Positions 11,438 through 21,414 of a DNA stretch of 64,000 nt are shown piece after piece. The position numbers were made by a program, and so were the translations under genes. This stretch comes from Paralichthys olivaceus. Taxonomy: Eukaryota; Chordata; Actinopteri; Pleuronectiformes; Paralichthyidae. The DNA lies in assembly GCF_024713975.1 (NCBI RefSeq), contig NC_091114.1, positions 5,862,001 through 5,926,000 on the forward strand, in the 5' to 3' direction. A model generated the notes under the pieces. That model had not been told where the DNA came from. It did not search any database and saw only the letters and a list, made by a program, of their open reading frames with translations. Numbering within the stretch: position 1 is the stretch's first letter; each line of letters begins with the position of its first letter.

Positions 11438-12191
11438 GGAGCTAAAACGTTTGATTCTTCCTTAGCTTCATTGTTTACATTCATTTCAGGGCAGATGGTG
11501 GATACACACCGGTGACATAAACTCGTGTCGTAGCCTTTTGCTCAGTAGGTGTTCTCATAGTCCAGTTTACATGCTCATGTCGTACCCATGCTAATTAGAT
11601 CCATGTTGTGTAAAAGAGCTGAAATCTCATGGTTTATATAGAAAACCTTTTACTGCTGGTGCAGCAGTACAGCAGAGAGAGACTTCAATGTGACTGTGTG
11701 TTTAATTAATAACGTCAGTCATAGGTCACAGCAAAAAAGACGGTGAAAATACTTTTACCACAGTTTCCATGTCTGTTGAATATGTCACAAATATAAATAT
11801 TTGCAACACTTCCTGTTCCTGTTTCAAAGTAAAACGCACTCTATCTCTCTGTAGACTGAAACCATTTAATTTTTTTTTAACAAGGTTTATATTGTTATTA
11901 TTGTAGGACAGGAAGATGCACAGCTTCATATCATAGTGTTCTGGCATTTAGTTGAGAAGGAACCTTCTTTTATTCAAGGAAATACAGACGTCATCACCTC
12001 ACGTAGCAGCTTCTCAGCAGACACACTCCCTACGTGAACACACAGCAGATCAACGACGAAGCCGTCACTCGCTGCACACACACACAGACGGAGCCACAAA
12101 CTTTCATTACATGAAGTTTAATCATTGTTTTCCACATGTCATCGTCAAAGTGTCAAACCAACAAAGACCAACAGCAACTGTCCAAACATTG

Positions 12192-12213
12192 CCCCCCCCC
12201 CCCCCCCCCCCCC
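12192..12213. repeat. C22 homopolymer beside a CA run
   Basis: Twenty-two C residues (a G-run on the transcribed sense strand) lie about 165 nt past the NITR-4 stop. The equivalent run is 6-10 C in the other class A copies, so its length varies freely. Confidence 0.85.
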
Positions 12214-12378
12214 ACACACACACGTTGTTGTTGTATTTTATCATTAATCACAAAAAAAGCAACATTTATATTTGGAAAGAGGATAAAAAAGCACAATAGA
12301 CCAGAAACATGCTCCACCACTAAAGAAAGACTGAGAAATCCCACATCTCAAACAAAGACGGTTCTAAAACACACAATT

Positions 12379-14409
12379 CTACAGTTTAACACCTGAGTAC
12401 ACACATTCATCCCTGGTGTTGTCCCTCTGTCGTCTTGATCTGCTGGCCACTTTCACATTTAACGCAGCGTAATGGAGGCCATCTGCATCTTGGTTGCCCT
12501 AGAAACGACATATAAGTACATCAAGATGGCTCCTGATGAAAAACGTGTTTGTTGTGGAATGTAAATTTCACACTAAAAAGATTATATTTACCTCTGCATT
12601 TGTTGTGGAAGGAGATGATGGTTGTGTACAAGACTCTGGGTATGAAACACATATAAAAACTTTGAGTCACTCTTTTGTCCACACATGTACTGTTAGGTGC
12701 CTTTACCTCTTAACCTGATTTGAACCTTGGTTTTTAATTTAATGTGAAACATGAAACTTTAATTCATGTTTTATGATTCATGCATTTATTTATGAAATGT
12801 TTTAAGGTGTCCTTATCTAGAAAGGTGCCGTGAAATAAAATGTATTATTATCATTTTGCTCAAAATCTAAACTGAACTCTATCTAGAGATGAGTGGTTAC
12901 CTGAACATCTCCAGCATGTTCTCTTGTTTATCTTGTACAGTAACACAGCCAGCAAAACACTGATGGTGAATGTCAAAGCTCCACTCAGGAAAAACACCGT
13001 CCAGTTCACCTCATCTGCAACAGGAGAAATTCTATTAATTCTGTTTCCTCTTTTTTAATTTTTAATTTAACTTTGCAAGACAAGTGACAAGACATTTCTA
13101 TATAAAAAGAAAAAATAGTATTAATAATTATAATAACAAAACTAATAATCATGTAATAATAATGATCATATAATGATATGAACCATCTGACCACTATAAC
13201 AACAATAATGTCCCCATCACAATAATAATAACAGTAATAATAATATGATCATTGAGGGAAAAAAAGAAAAGAAAAAAAGCTGCACTCATACTTAATAATT
13301 CACGTCTTGTCACCACTAGTGTTATTTTTAATAACAGTATATTATAACCATTACTATGATCATCGTTATCATCACCAATAATAATCATGAATAAAAAATT
13401 CTACTTAGTTGTGGTGCACACCACCACCGTCCACTGGTGGTGAAGCATTGTAGGGTCACCGTCAGGAGGGACATTCAGACAGGACAGGATTTTACCAATT
13501 GTTTGGTCCCAACTGTCACAATACATCAAGTGAGACAGTCTCTGGTAGTGACTCACCATCAACGTCCAGCTTGGTCCCGTTTCCAAACAGTATGTGTCCA
13601 CATGCAGCGACAGCACAGTAGTAGGTCCCAGCATGAGAACGGTTCAGTCTCAGTGACAAGTTGTAGACACAGGTGTGTGTCTGTGTGTCAGGTTTCCTCT
13701 CACACTGATCCTTCCTGTCTCCGTGGGTGTAAATGAGTCCTGACTGAGGTTCTTCAGAGTTCTTGAACCAGTAAACACTGTGTTCTCCACCACAGGTCCC
13801 AGTGTGAACTGTACAGCTGAGAGTCACAGAGCCTCCTGGCTGGATGTTCTCAGACTGATGCACCAGAGCCTGGATGTTCAACCCTGAACCTTTCACACTG
13901 ACAGTGACGCCCTCCATGAACTCAAACACATATGAATTACTCTTTGAACAGTAGTAAGTAGCTGAGTCTGAAAGTTGCACTTCTGAGATTTTTAGTTGAC
14001 TATCAACATCAGTAGATTCCAGAGTGAAGCGTGGATTGTTCTTGAATTCGTTTAATAATGAAAATGTTTTTGATAACTTGTAAGCGATTGAGATAAATCG
14101 AGGCTTCTGTCCTGGTGTTTGCTTGAACCAATATATCTTATTGTCCTCCCCCTCATAGAAACACTGGAAAGTCAAGTTGTCTCCAACATCAACTGATGTA
14201 AATCCACTCTCTTGTTGAGACAAGATAAAATGATGCATCTGAACTGAAGAGAAAAAGGAGAAAAGCAAAACAACAGTTAATTTTATGTGACAGAAATGAA
14301 ATCGTAATCAGCATCAGGACCAACTGAATATTTATAAAACACACAACTCACCCATTTTCCCGAAGAGGAAACATGTCAGGTAGAGAATGAACTGCGGAGA
14401 TGTCATCAT
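12379..14409 (-). CDS. nitr: NITR-4: inhibitory NITR, class A
   Basis: Exons: leader 14352-14409, V+I 13557-14243, transmembrane 12901-13014, stalk 12592-12635, tail 12379-12498; 340 residues. The protein has a signal peptide, a V domain with both cysteines and the tryptophan, a six-cysteine I domain ending in FGNGTKLDV, an uncharged helix and a tail with LHYAAL plus CVYSGV. It shares the KLSKTFSLL CDR2-like loop with NITR-2 but has EGEDNK at CDR1 and SKSNSYVFEFM at CDR3. The I domain has the CGGEH variant and SLRL in place of SMRL. A CCAAT box lies at 14479-14485. Together with NITR-5 it forms a two-gene block repeated at 34.1-39.6 kb. No defect was seen. Confidence 0.87.
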
Positions 14410-15533
14410 GTTGAAATCGTCGTGTTGAATGACAAACAGCCCGACACTTTCTCCTCTCTTCAGAGTAAAGACTTGTGTTGATTGGCCAGCAGGACACCAC
14501 TGATCACATGATCACTGCTACCTATGATGTGAATCTTTGTTCTTTAAATAGAATCACATGGTGAGAGACATCTGAAGCACTTAGAGTACATTATACTACT
14601 ACTACTACAGGTCTCTACCTCTTCCCTGTTATGCAAGAGATTATGTTTCTTACAATGTTGAAGAAAGTGATGGAAAAATCTTGGATCAGCCCCTTTTGTC
14701 CAGATCTGAACCCAAATGTAACGGGTTATTTCTTGGCCCATGCTCTATCCCTCTCCCAACCAGCCAACCAGACAAGACAGGGGTGAAAACATAACTTCTT
14801 AGTGGAGGAAACAGTTTTAAGAGTCACATTGTAGAGTAACTGCTCTTGAAACTTTCAGACGTGACATGTACATGACACACATTCATAGTTTATTACGACG
14901 TGTGACTTGAAAACAAAAAGATATCAGCAAAGATGAGGGCAGTGGTTTGTGTACTACATCAGAAAATGTGATCATATTTTGTGAGATCTCTTTTTATTTG
15001 CTGTGGGCTGTGGGGAACTTGTTCTATTGCTTCATCTGCCCCTTTCAAGTCCCACAGACTGGATCATGGCTACCATGTGGTTGATAGAGTAATAAATATG
15101 ATTTCATGAGTAATGATTTCACATTTTATTTGTGGATATGTGTGAGTTTAACACTTTGAATCCCTATTTCATGACACTGCTTGATGAGAGCAACTTCTGG
15201 TCATTTCATTACTGTTTACTTGAAATATTCTGCTGGGGTGAAGTGAGGACACTGCAGAGACTTCCTGTTTGAAAGTGCTCAGACAAAGAGAGCAGAGGGT
15301 CTTTAGACTGTCGACCACACAGAGGCTAAATAAAGATCCTCACATGTGAGGTGTACGAAATGTTTAAACGTGTTTAAGTTCAAGAAGTATATTCTGTACT
15401 TAGTGGGAGTGGAAAATATGGCAACTGACAACATTAAATTAGTTTGGCTGATTTAATATCTTTATTTGTTTTGCATTAAAAAGCTTTACATTCAGAATGT
15501 ATGGAAGTGAAACATGTTCAGCTCTACTGCTTT
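14410..15533. other. Spacer between NITR-4 and a relic tail exon
   Basis: No gene is visible. It comprises the NITR-4 promoter, a relic of the L2 tail near 14,611 and the common class B/C 3'-flank block. Confidence 0.65.
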
Positions 15534-15636
15534 ACACTGGAGTACACACATTCACTCCCGTCACCGTCTGTTTGTCTTCTTGCTCTGCTGAACCTGTGCT
15601 CCATTAAAGCAGAGTAATGTAGGTTGTCTGCATCTT
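15534..15636 (-). pseudogene. Relic class B tail exon beyond NITR-5
   Basis: The stretch codes for a class B cytoplasmic tail (LHYSAL ITIM, then CVYSSVKQ and a stop), but the usual splice acceptor has been replaced by unrelated sequence that continues the frame as an acidic stretch (EDDNADDED). Three sister relics lie at 37235-37344, 40639-40751 and 50003-50115, always beyond a class C or chimeric gene. It is probably the leftover 3' exon of an ancestral class B gene onto which class C exons were joined. Use as an alternative last exon is possible but unproven. Confidence 0.6.
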
Positions 15637-16461
15637 CGTCATCAGCATTATCATCTTCATGGTTCAAGTTTTCAGCACCAATTATATTTTTCATAATCTG
15701 TCTTTTCTAATCCTGAAACTTCAGAGGATTTTGTTATTCACAATGTCGAGCTACGTCACTTACTGCCCTTTAGTCTCCAACAACCTTTCTACCAAAGATG
15801 AGCTTTCCACTTATTCTGTGAAGCTGTCACGATCATTTCCTTTAGTTTTCTTCTCCTGCTGCTGCTCACGCTACATTAAAGGCTCAGTTCACTCAAATTA
15901 CTTGTCTTTCCCCTGAGCCTTGTGCAGTTTTTGCTTTAAACTATATTGAGGTTTTGAGATCTGCATCTCTGAGATCAGTGCTGCCGCCAACGTCCTCACT
16001 TCATAGAGGTGAACATAGTCTTAAATCACTTTGTCTCATCAGCAGATAACATGTTTGGTTGGTACACACAATGATAATAAGTCATGCAAACCTAACTAAA
16101 GCACTACTAGGGCAAACAAGGAAATGATCAAAAGATGCTTGCATGTGGTCACCATGTTTCCGACAGATAGGTGTGGTCTGTGAACGGTGAAACTCGGCTT
16201 CACAAGAAAGCTCATGCTGCGGCAGGATGCACGTCGTCCACTGTTACCTTCATTACTTTGCATGAACAGACACAGTAGAAAAGAGTCATACACACAATGG
16301 AAAACTAGTTTTATTGAGATGATAGCAAACTGAAGCTTTACATGTTTCACACGGAGGTAAACATCTTATACACAGAACTGTTCTGATGTCAGTAAAGACA
16401 TAGTTACACCTACACTAATGTGGTGATTAGACACAGAGACAAATACAGAAGGTGTCCAGCT
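15637..16461. other. Spacer and 3' UTR of NITR-5
   Basis: An AATAAA on the minus strand at 16310-16315, about 147 nt past the NITR-5 stop, is the likely poly(A) signal. The remainder (repeated at 37,345, 40,752 and 50,116) has small open frames on both strands, but none shows a known domain or clear gene structure. Confidence 0.55.
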
Positions 16462-17813
16462 CTACTGCCTCACACTCAAGTACACACACTCACTCCAGGT
16501 ATCATCCCTCTGTCCTCTGGATCTGTTCATCTTTATCTCCCTGTGAGCAATGTAGCAGGGGTCGTCTTCACTCTGCTCATCCTGGGCATGAGAAACACTC
16601 AGTCAAGTTGTTGACCATGACAGACAATGTGCACAAGTGTTTGAAGAGTAACACAACAGCTCATCTTTACCTTTGCATTTAATTTGGAGGATGGAGCACA
16701 AGGATCTGAAAAGACAGAAAGACTTTTTAATAATGTCATATAATGATCACTGGGATCATGTAGAACAGATAGTAGCATTTACCTGGAACCCTCATCATGC
16801 ATATTGAGAAAGACAGTAAAACACTCAGCACGGTCGTGAATGCCGAAGTTGCACTCAAGAAAACCACCAGCCTGTCCAGCTCATCTGCAAAGAGACAGAG
16901 GACAGGAGACGTCACACACTTTTAACCTAAAGTAATGATCACTATTCATCACATGAGACTCACCATCAACATCCAGCTTGGTCCCGTTTCCAAACAGTAT
17001 GTGTCCACATGCAGCCACAGCACAGTAGTAGGTCCCAGCATGAGAACGGTTCAGTGTCATTGAAAAGTTGTAGACACAGGTGTGTGTCTGTGTGTCAGGT
17101 TTCCTCTCACACTGATCCTTCCTGTCTCCGTGGGTGTAAATGAGTCCTGACTGAGGTTCTTCAGAGTTCTTGAACCAGTAAACACTGTGTTCTCCATCAC
17201 AGGTCCCAGTGTGAACTGTACAGCTGAGAGTCACAGAGCCTCCTGGCTGGATGTTCTCAGACTGATGCACCAGAGCCTGGATGTTCAACCCTGAACCTTT
17301 CACACTGACAGTGACGCCCTCCATGAACTCAAACTCATATGAATTACTCTTTAAACAGTAGTAAGTAGCTGAGACTGAAAGTTGCACATCTGAGATATTT
17401 AGGTGACTCACAACATCAGTAGATTCCAGAGTGAAGCGTGGATTGTTCTTGAATTCATTCTTGAACAAACAATCTTTAGTGACTTTGTAAGTCACTGATA
17501 TAGTTCGAGGCTTCTGTCCTGGTGTTTGCTTGTACCAATAAATTGTATTGTCCCCCTCATAGAAACACTGGAAAGTCAAGTTGTCTCCAACATCAACTGA
17601 TCTAAATCCTCTGTGTTGATGAGACAAGATAAAATGATGCATCTGAGCTGAAGAGAAAAAGGAGAAAAGCAAAATAACAGTTAATTTTATGTGACAGAAA
17701 TGAAATCGTAATCAGCATCAGGACCGACTGAATATTTATAAAACACACAACTCACCCATTTTCCCGAAGAGGAAACATGTCAGGTAGAGAATGAACTGCG
17801 GAGATGTCATCAT
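16462..17813 (-). CDS. nitr: NITR-5: NITR with a degenerate ITIM tail, class C
   Basis: Exons: leader 17756-17813, V+I 16964-17647, transmembrane 16783-16884, stalk 16671-16705, tail 16462-16581; 999 nt, 332 residues. The V domain (CDR-like loops EGDNT, KVTKDCLFK, LKSNSYEFEFM) is almost the same as that of NITR-15, although the tails differ in class. The six-cysteine I domain with FGNGTKLDV is intact and has an extra glycosylation sequon in YNFSMTL. The transmembrane helix is uncharged (LVVFLSATSAFTTVL...). The tail aligns residue for residue with class A but reads DPCYIAHREI where LHYAAL would be, so the ITIM is lost: Pro at -2 and His at +3. A terminal CVYLSV remains. A CCAAT box lies at 17883-17889. 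Signalling output is uncertain. Confidence 0.85.
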
Positions 17814-18014
17814 GTTGAAATCGTCGTGTTGAATGACAAACAGCCCGACACTTTCTCCTCTCTTCAGAGTAAAGACTTGTGTTGATTGGCCAGCAGGGCA
17901 ACACTGATCACATGATCACTGCTACCTATGATGTGAATCTTTGTTCTTTAAATAGAATCACTTGGTGAGAGACATCTGAAGCACTTAGAGTACATTATAC
18001 TACTGCTACTACAA

Positions 18015-18840
18015 GTTTATTCAATGATTCATGTAGCACCTTTCAAAACACAGTTACAAGGTGCTTTACAAGTTAAAAGTGTAAAATTGAGGACAAACAG
18101 TAGAAAATAATCAAAAGTAAACACAAGAACACAAATATAAGGATACAAATGTTACTGATACAAAAAGAGTAAAACAATACAGTCTCACATAAATGAATAA
18201 AAAGCAGTTGGTAAGATCATAGCTAGATTAAAATATATTTATACAACTTAAAGGAGACAAAAGACTAAGACAACACATGTATAAAATGTCTCTTTAAAAG
18301 AGGATGAGGAGTTTGGAACACTCTTCCTCAGGAGATCCGTCTGACAAAGAGTGGAATGGCTATTAGTGTTGAAGTTTTGAAGGTTTGCTCCTTGTGTGTT
18401 TCCACCTTTACTTCCTTTCTTCGTCCTGTTTCCCACCCTTGTGATTGCCTGCACCAGTTCCTCATGTGTTTCACCTGTGTCCAATCACCTCTGCCTCCCC
18501 TGTATATATGTCTCTGTGCTTCTCTTTGTCTATGTCAGTGTGTGGTCGTCTACTTGGCCGTCTCACCACCCTGTCGTCATTCCTCCACCATCAGTTCCCT
18601 TCTCTCGTGAGTTCTAGTTCTTTCTCTTTTTTTCTGTTCAGCCTATTTAACTTTTTGAGTGCCTTTTAGCACAGTGTTTCTCTGTTCATGGGTTTTTGGA
18701 TTCTTTACTTTTCATTTAACTGCAAGAATTCTAAGGACTTGATCAGAATCATTGGGGTTAAAAGAGAAATAGAGTTGTGTGTCATCTGCATATAAATTGA
18801 TGTTATGTTTTCCTTGAGACTAAGCACTCAGTAAAAGCTC
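18015..18840 (-). repeat. LINE fragment, L2/CR1 type, interrupted
   Basis: On the minus strand, about 18,715-18,840 encodes the reverse-transcriptase core (YADDTQLYFSFNP). About 18,240-18,360 encodes the C-terminal SVPNSSSSFKETFY motif. 18,015-18,100 is the LINE-type 3' tail (GTGCTACATGAATCATTGAATAAAC). The gap between them is filled by an LTR-like insertion. It is a broken, 5'-truncated LINE. Sister copies lie near 23,981, 30,184, 42,848 and 58,001, moved by segmental duplication. Confidence 0.65.
18365..18715 (+). mobile_element. Possible LTR-like insertion inside the LINE
   Basis: The pyrimidine-rich sequence splits the LINE frame. It contains a promoter-like 'cccctgtatatatgtc' and resembles a fish LTR in composition. 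Clear ends and a target duplication were not found, so the boundaries and the family are guesses. It is treated as a fossil. All five copies of the block share it. Confidence 0.3.
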
Positions 18841-18999
18841 TTCACGATTCTAAATGAATCAGTGAAATTTTATAGACGTTTATATTCACAGCAGAAGAGT
18901 AAAGTTCAGTGTTTCTCAAGCTTTTCTCAACACAACCATCTTCACTTAGTTGTGTTCACCACATGCAGGCATGGTCATTTAGTAACATCGTGCTAAGTA
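18841..18999. other. Spacer right of the LINE fragment
   Basis: No gene is seen; the sequence is shared by all five copies of the block. Confidence 0.5.
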
Positions 19000-19133
19000 C
19001 ACTAGCACGTATAGTGATTGTAATGGTGGATTGTGATGGAGGATCCTGACTATGGATAGTGGTGATGGATCGTGATCGAAGTGATAGATTGTGATCGTTG
19101 TGGTGGATTGAGGTGATGGATTATGATTGTCAT
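19000..19133. repeat. Imperfect minisatellite, GTGATGGATT-like
   Basis: Degenerate units of about 10-20 bp on the theme gtgatggattgtgat. Longer versions occur near 24,980-25,128, 31,180-31,332, 43,840-43,989 and 59,000-59,148. The array continues at 19,592-19,655 on the far side of the gypsy remnant. Confidence 0.7.
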
Positions 19134-19591
19134 TGTCACGGTCAGTCTCTCTTCCCCCCACCCTGCATGCCGGCTTTTTGGGACGTCAGGAGCCGTCCCT
19201 TGATGGGGGGGGTTCTGTCACAGTCAGTCTCCCAGTCAGTGTCCCATCCTCCCACTTCTCAGTACTTTTCTATGGACTCCGCCTCTGCTTCATCTGCCAG
19301 CCAAGCCACACCCTCTCATCAAGCCAATACAGGTGCTCCTCATCACCTGCAGTCAGTCCAGTATATATTCACCAGCTCCTCTCTCAGTCAGTTGCCAGAT
19401 TGTTCTACGTCTTGATGCCAGACTGGCGAGTTTGTTCAACGCCTTCATGTCAGGACTTTCCAGTACTTATCTCCGGACTGTTTTTGTATTGCCTGCCTGC
19501 CTGATCTGCTGTGAGCTACGCTACAATAAAGACTGTAACCAACTGTCCAACGCTTGTGTGCTGCATTTGGGTCCAAACCTTACCTGTTACA
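19134..19591 (+). mobile_element. Ty3/gypsy remnant with a complete 3' LTR
   Basis: The start of a 5' LTR (TGTCACGGTCAG) is fused to the 3' end of the internal region, whose 'ccgtcccttgatggggggg' looks like a polypurine tract. This is followed by a 3' LTR from about 19,210 to 19,591 ending CCTGTTACA. The target duplication is gtaat at 19592-19596, matching gtcat here and gtaat in the sister copies at the left end. It is a fossil: nearly all of the interior is gone. It sits inside the minisatellite. Confidence 0.7.
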
Positions 19592-19654
19592 GTAATGGTG
19601 GATTGTGATGGTGGATTGTGATCATGGATAGTGGTGATGGATCGTGATCATAAT

Positions 19655-19775
19655 GGCAACTGATCCTGGACTATTGTTGAGGGTTAAGGACAGAGGATGC
19701 TGCACCTTGTTGAGCGCTATAAGACAATTTGTGATTTGTGAATATGGGCCATACAAATCATTTTTTTTGATTGAC
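19655..19775 (+). repeat. L2-type 3' tail fragment
   Basis: The same tail motif as at 700-780 (gttgagggttaaggacagag ... gggccatacaaatca). Confidence 0.65.
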
Positions 19776-21414
19776 ATGCAAGAGATCTGTAACCCCCCCC
19801 CCCCCCCTTTTACACAGTTATTTTTTTATATCAAGATGAATGAATAGATTGAATCCATGAATAAATCCCTGGCAAATCTGTGAAAATATCAGTCCTGTCT
19901 TGCAATGCGGAAGAAAGTGATGAAAAAAATCCTGGATCAGCCACTTTTGTCCAGACATGCATCAAAATGAATGGTTTATTTCTTGGCCCATGCCCTACGC
20001 TTCTCCCAACCAGCTAAGACAAGGGTGAAAACGTAAACTCGTTATCAGAGGTAACAACTTTAATATAAGTCAGTAACAGCAACAAGCTTTCAGACGTGAT
20101 ATGTAGATGACACACATTCATGGTGTATATATCATAGCCCTCATATTTTCTCCCTGTCAAAGTTTAACATGACTGGATCAAAATGAAAACAATGAAAACA
20201 CAAAATGCACAACACAACAACAATGCAATTGCTTCAAACAGTACATGATTGCAAATGGCAAATTTGAAAATGTTATTCTATTTGTGTTTTGTTGGTTGTG
20301 AAACATCAGTTAGCCTGGACTTAAAAAAATAAGTATGAGGTTGGCTACCTATCTAACTATTTAAAGAAATAGATGGTTGCTTTGGTCCTTCTTGAAACCA
20401 CACGGACACAAAAACACAGAGCAGAGGCTAATGAACAAAAATACATCCGACTCTTGGCAAAGCATACAACAATCTCATCTTGTGACTGTAGACCATACAG
20501 GAAGCTGTGAAAAGATTGTTCTATCACAGCGTTTTTATTTAAAGCAACATCTAGAACAAACACAAAGATTACAGATATTTTACCTGTACAGGAGATTGGA
20601 TGTTGTAGTTACCGAGCTATCAAACTGTAAAAATAACTTAAGGTCAATTTCTAAGGCAGAAATGATCCAGATCCTTCCTGTCAGTTGGTTACTATCTGCT
20701 AGTATTTCATGTTAATGGTTAAAGGGCCAGTTTACTGTCAACACTTTGGGCTGTCAGACGACAGCAATCCCAATGTGTGTAGGAGAACATGTGACTTGAA
20801 AACAAAAAGATATCATCAAAGATGAGGGCAGTGGTTTGTGTACTACATCAGAAAATGTGATCATATTTTGTGAGATCTCTTTTTTTTTGCTGTGGGCTGT
20901 GGGGAACTTGTTCTATTGCTTCATCTGCCCCTTTCAAGTCCCACAGACTGGATCATGGCTACCATGTGGTTGATAGAGTAATAAATATGATTTCATGAGT
21001 AATGATTTCACATTTTATTTGTGGATATGTGTGAGTTTAACACTTTGAATCCCTATTTCATGACACTGCTTGATGAGAGCAACTTCTGGTCATTTCATTA
21101 CTGTTAACTTGAAATATTCTGCTGGGGTGAAGTGAAGACACTGCAGAGACTTCCTGTTTGAAAGTGCTCAGACAAAGAGAGCAGAGGGTCTTTAGACTGT
21201 CGACCACACAGAGGCTAAATAAAGATCCTCACATGTGAGGTGTACGAAATGTTTAAACATGTGTTTAAGTTCAAGAAGTATATTCTGTATTTAGTGGGAG
21301 TGGAAAATATGGCAACTGACAACATCAAATTAGTTTGGCTGATTTAATATCTTTATTTGTTTTGCATTAAAAAGCTTTACATTCAGAATGTATGGAAGTG
21401 AAACATGTTCAGCT
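19776..21414. other. Spacer with a unique part, left of NITR-6
   Basis: A C-run of about 17 bases lies near 19,792-19,808. About 19,860-20,110 is a diverged copy of the class B/C 3' flank. About 20,110-20,780 has no second copy in the window and no recognisable gene. From 20,790 the common flank resumes and holds the NITR-6 poly(A) region. Confidence 0.55.

Larger units (their letters stand above)
10601..12378. other. Spacer between the gag fragment and NITR-4
   Basis: No gene is visible. About 10,790-10,920 resembles the sequence right of NITR-1 near 5,050-5,170. About 10,920-11,610 has no second copy here. From about 11,613 the common class A 3' flank begins; it is also found directly after each L2 copy (27,217, 33,344, 46,094, 61,250). 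This site therefore looks like a version without the L2. Confidence 0.6.

Noticed and set aside
15659-15916. 85-codon plus-strand frame, kept in three copies
   Set aside because: It lies opposite the strand of all genes here, is rich in low-complexity residues and has no recognised motif.
16096-16350. 84-codon minus-strand frame, kept in four copies
   Set aside because: It starts near the poly(A) signal of class C genes and is conserved only because the whole block was duplicated; no known domain was seen.
18356-18669. Overlapping proline- and serine-rich plus-strand frames in the LINE block
   Set aside because: Three frames are open at once over a pyrimidine-rich, LTR-like sequence; this is composition, not coding.
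19000-19133. CRISPR-like array
   Set aside because: Units are short, imperfect and without spacers; it is an ordinary minisatellite in a vertebrate genome.
20110-20780. Possible unique gene in the spacer left of NITR-6
   Set aside because: Only short frames are present, with no motif and no convincing splice sites.
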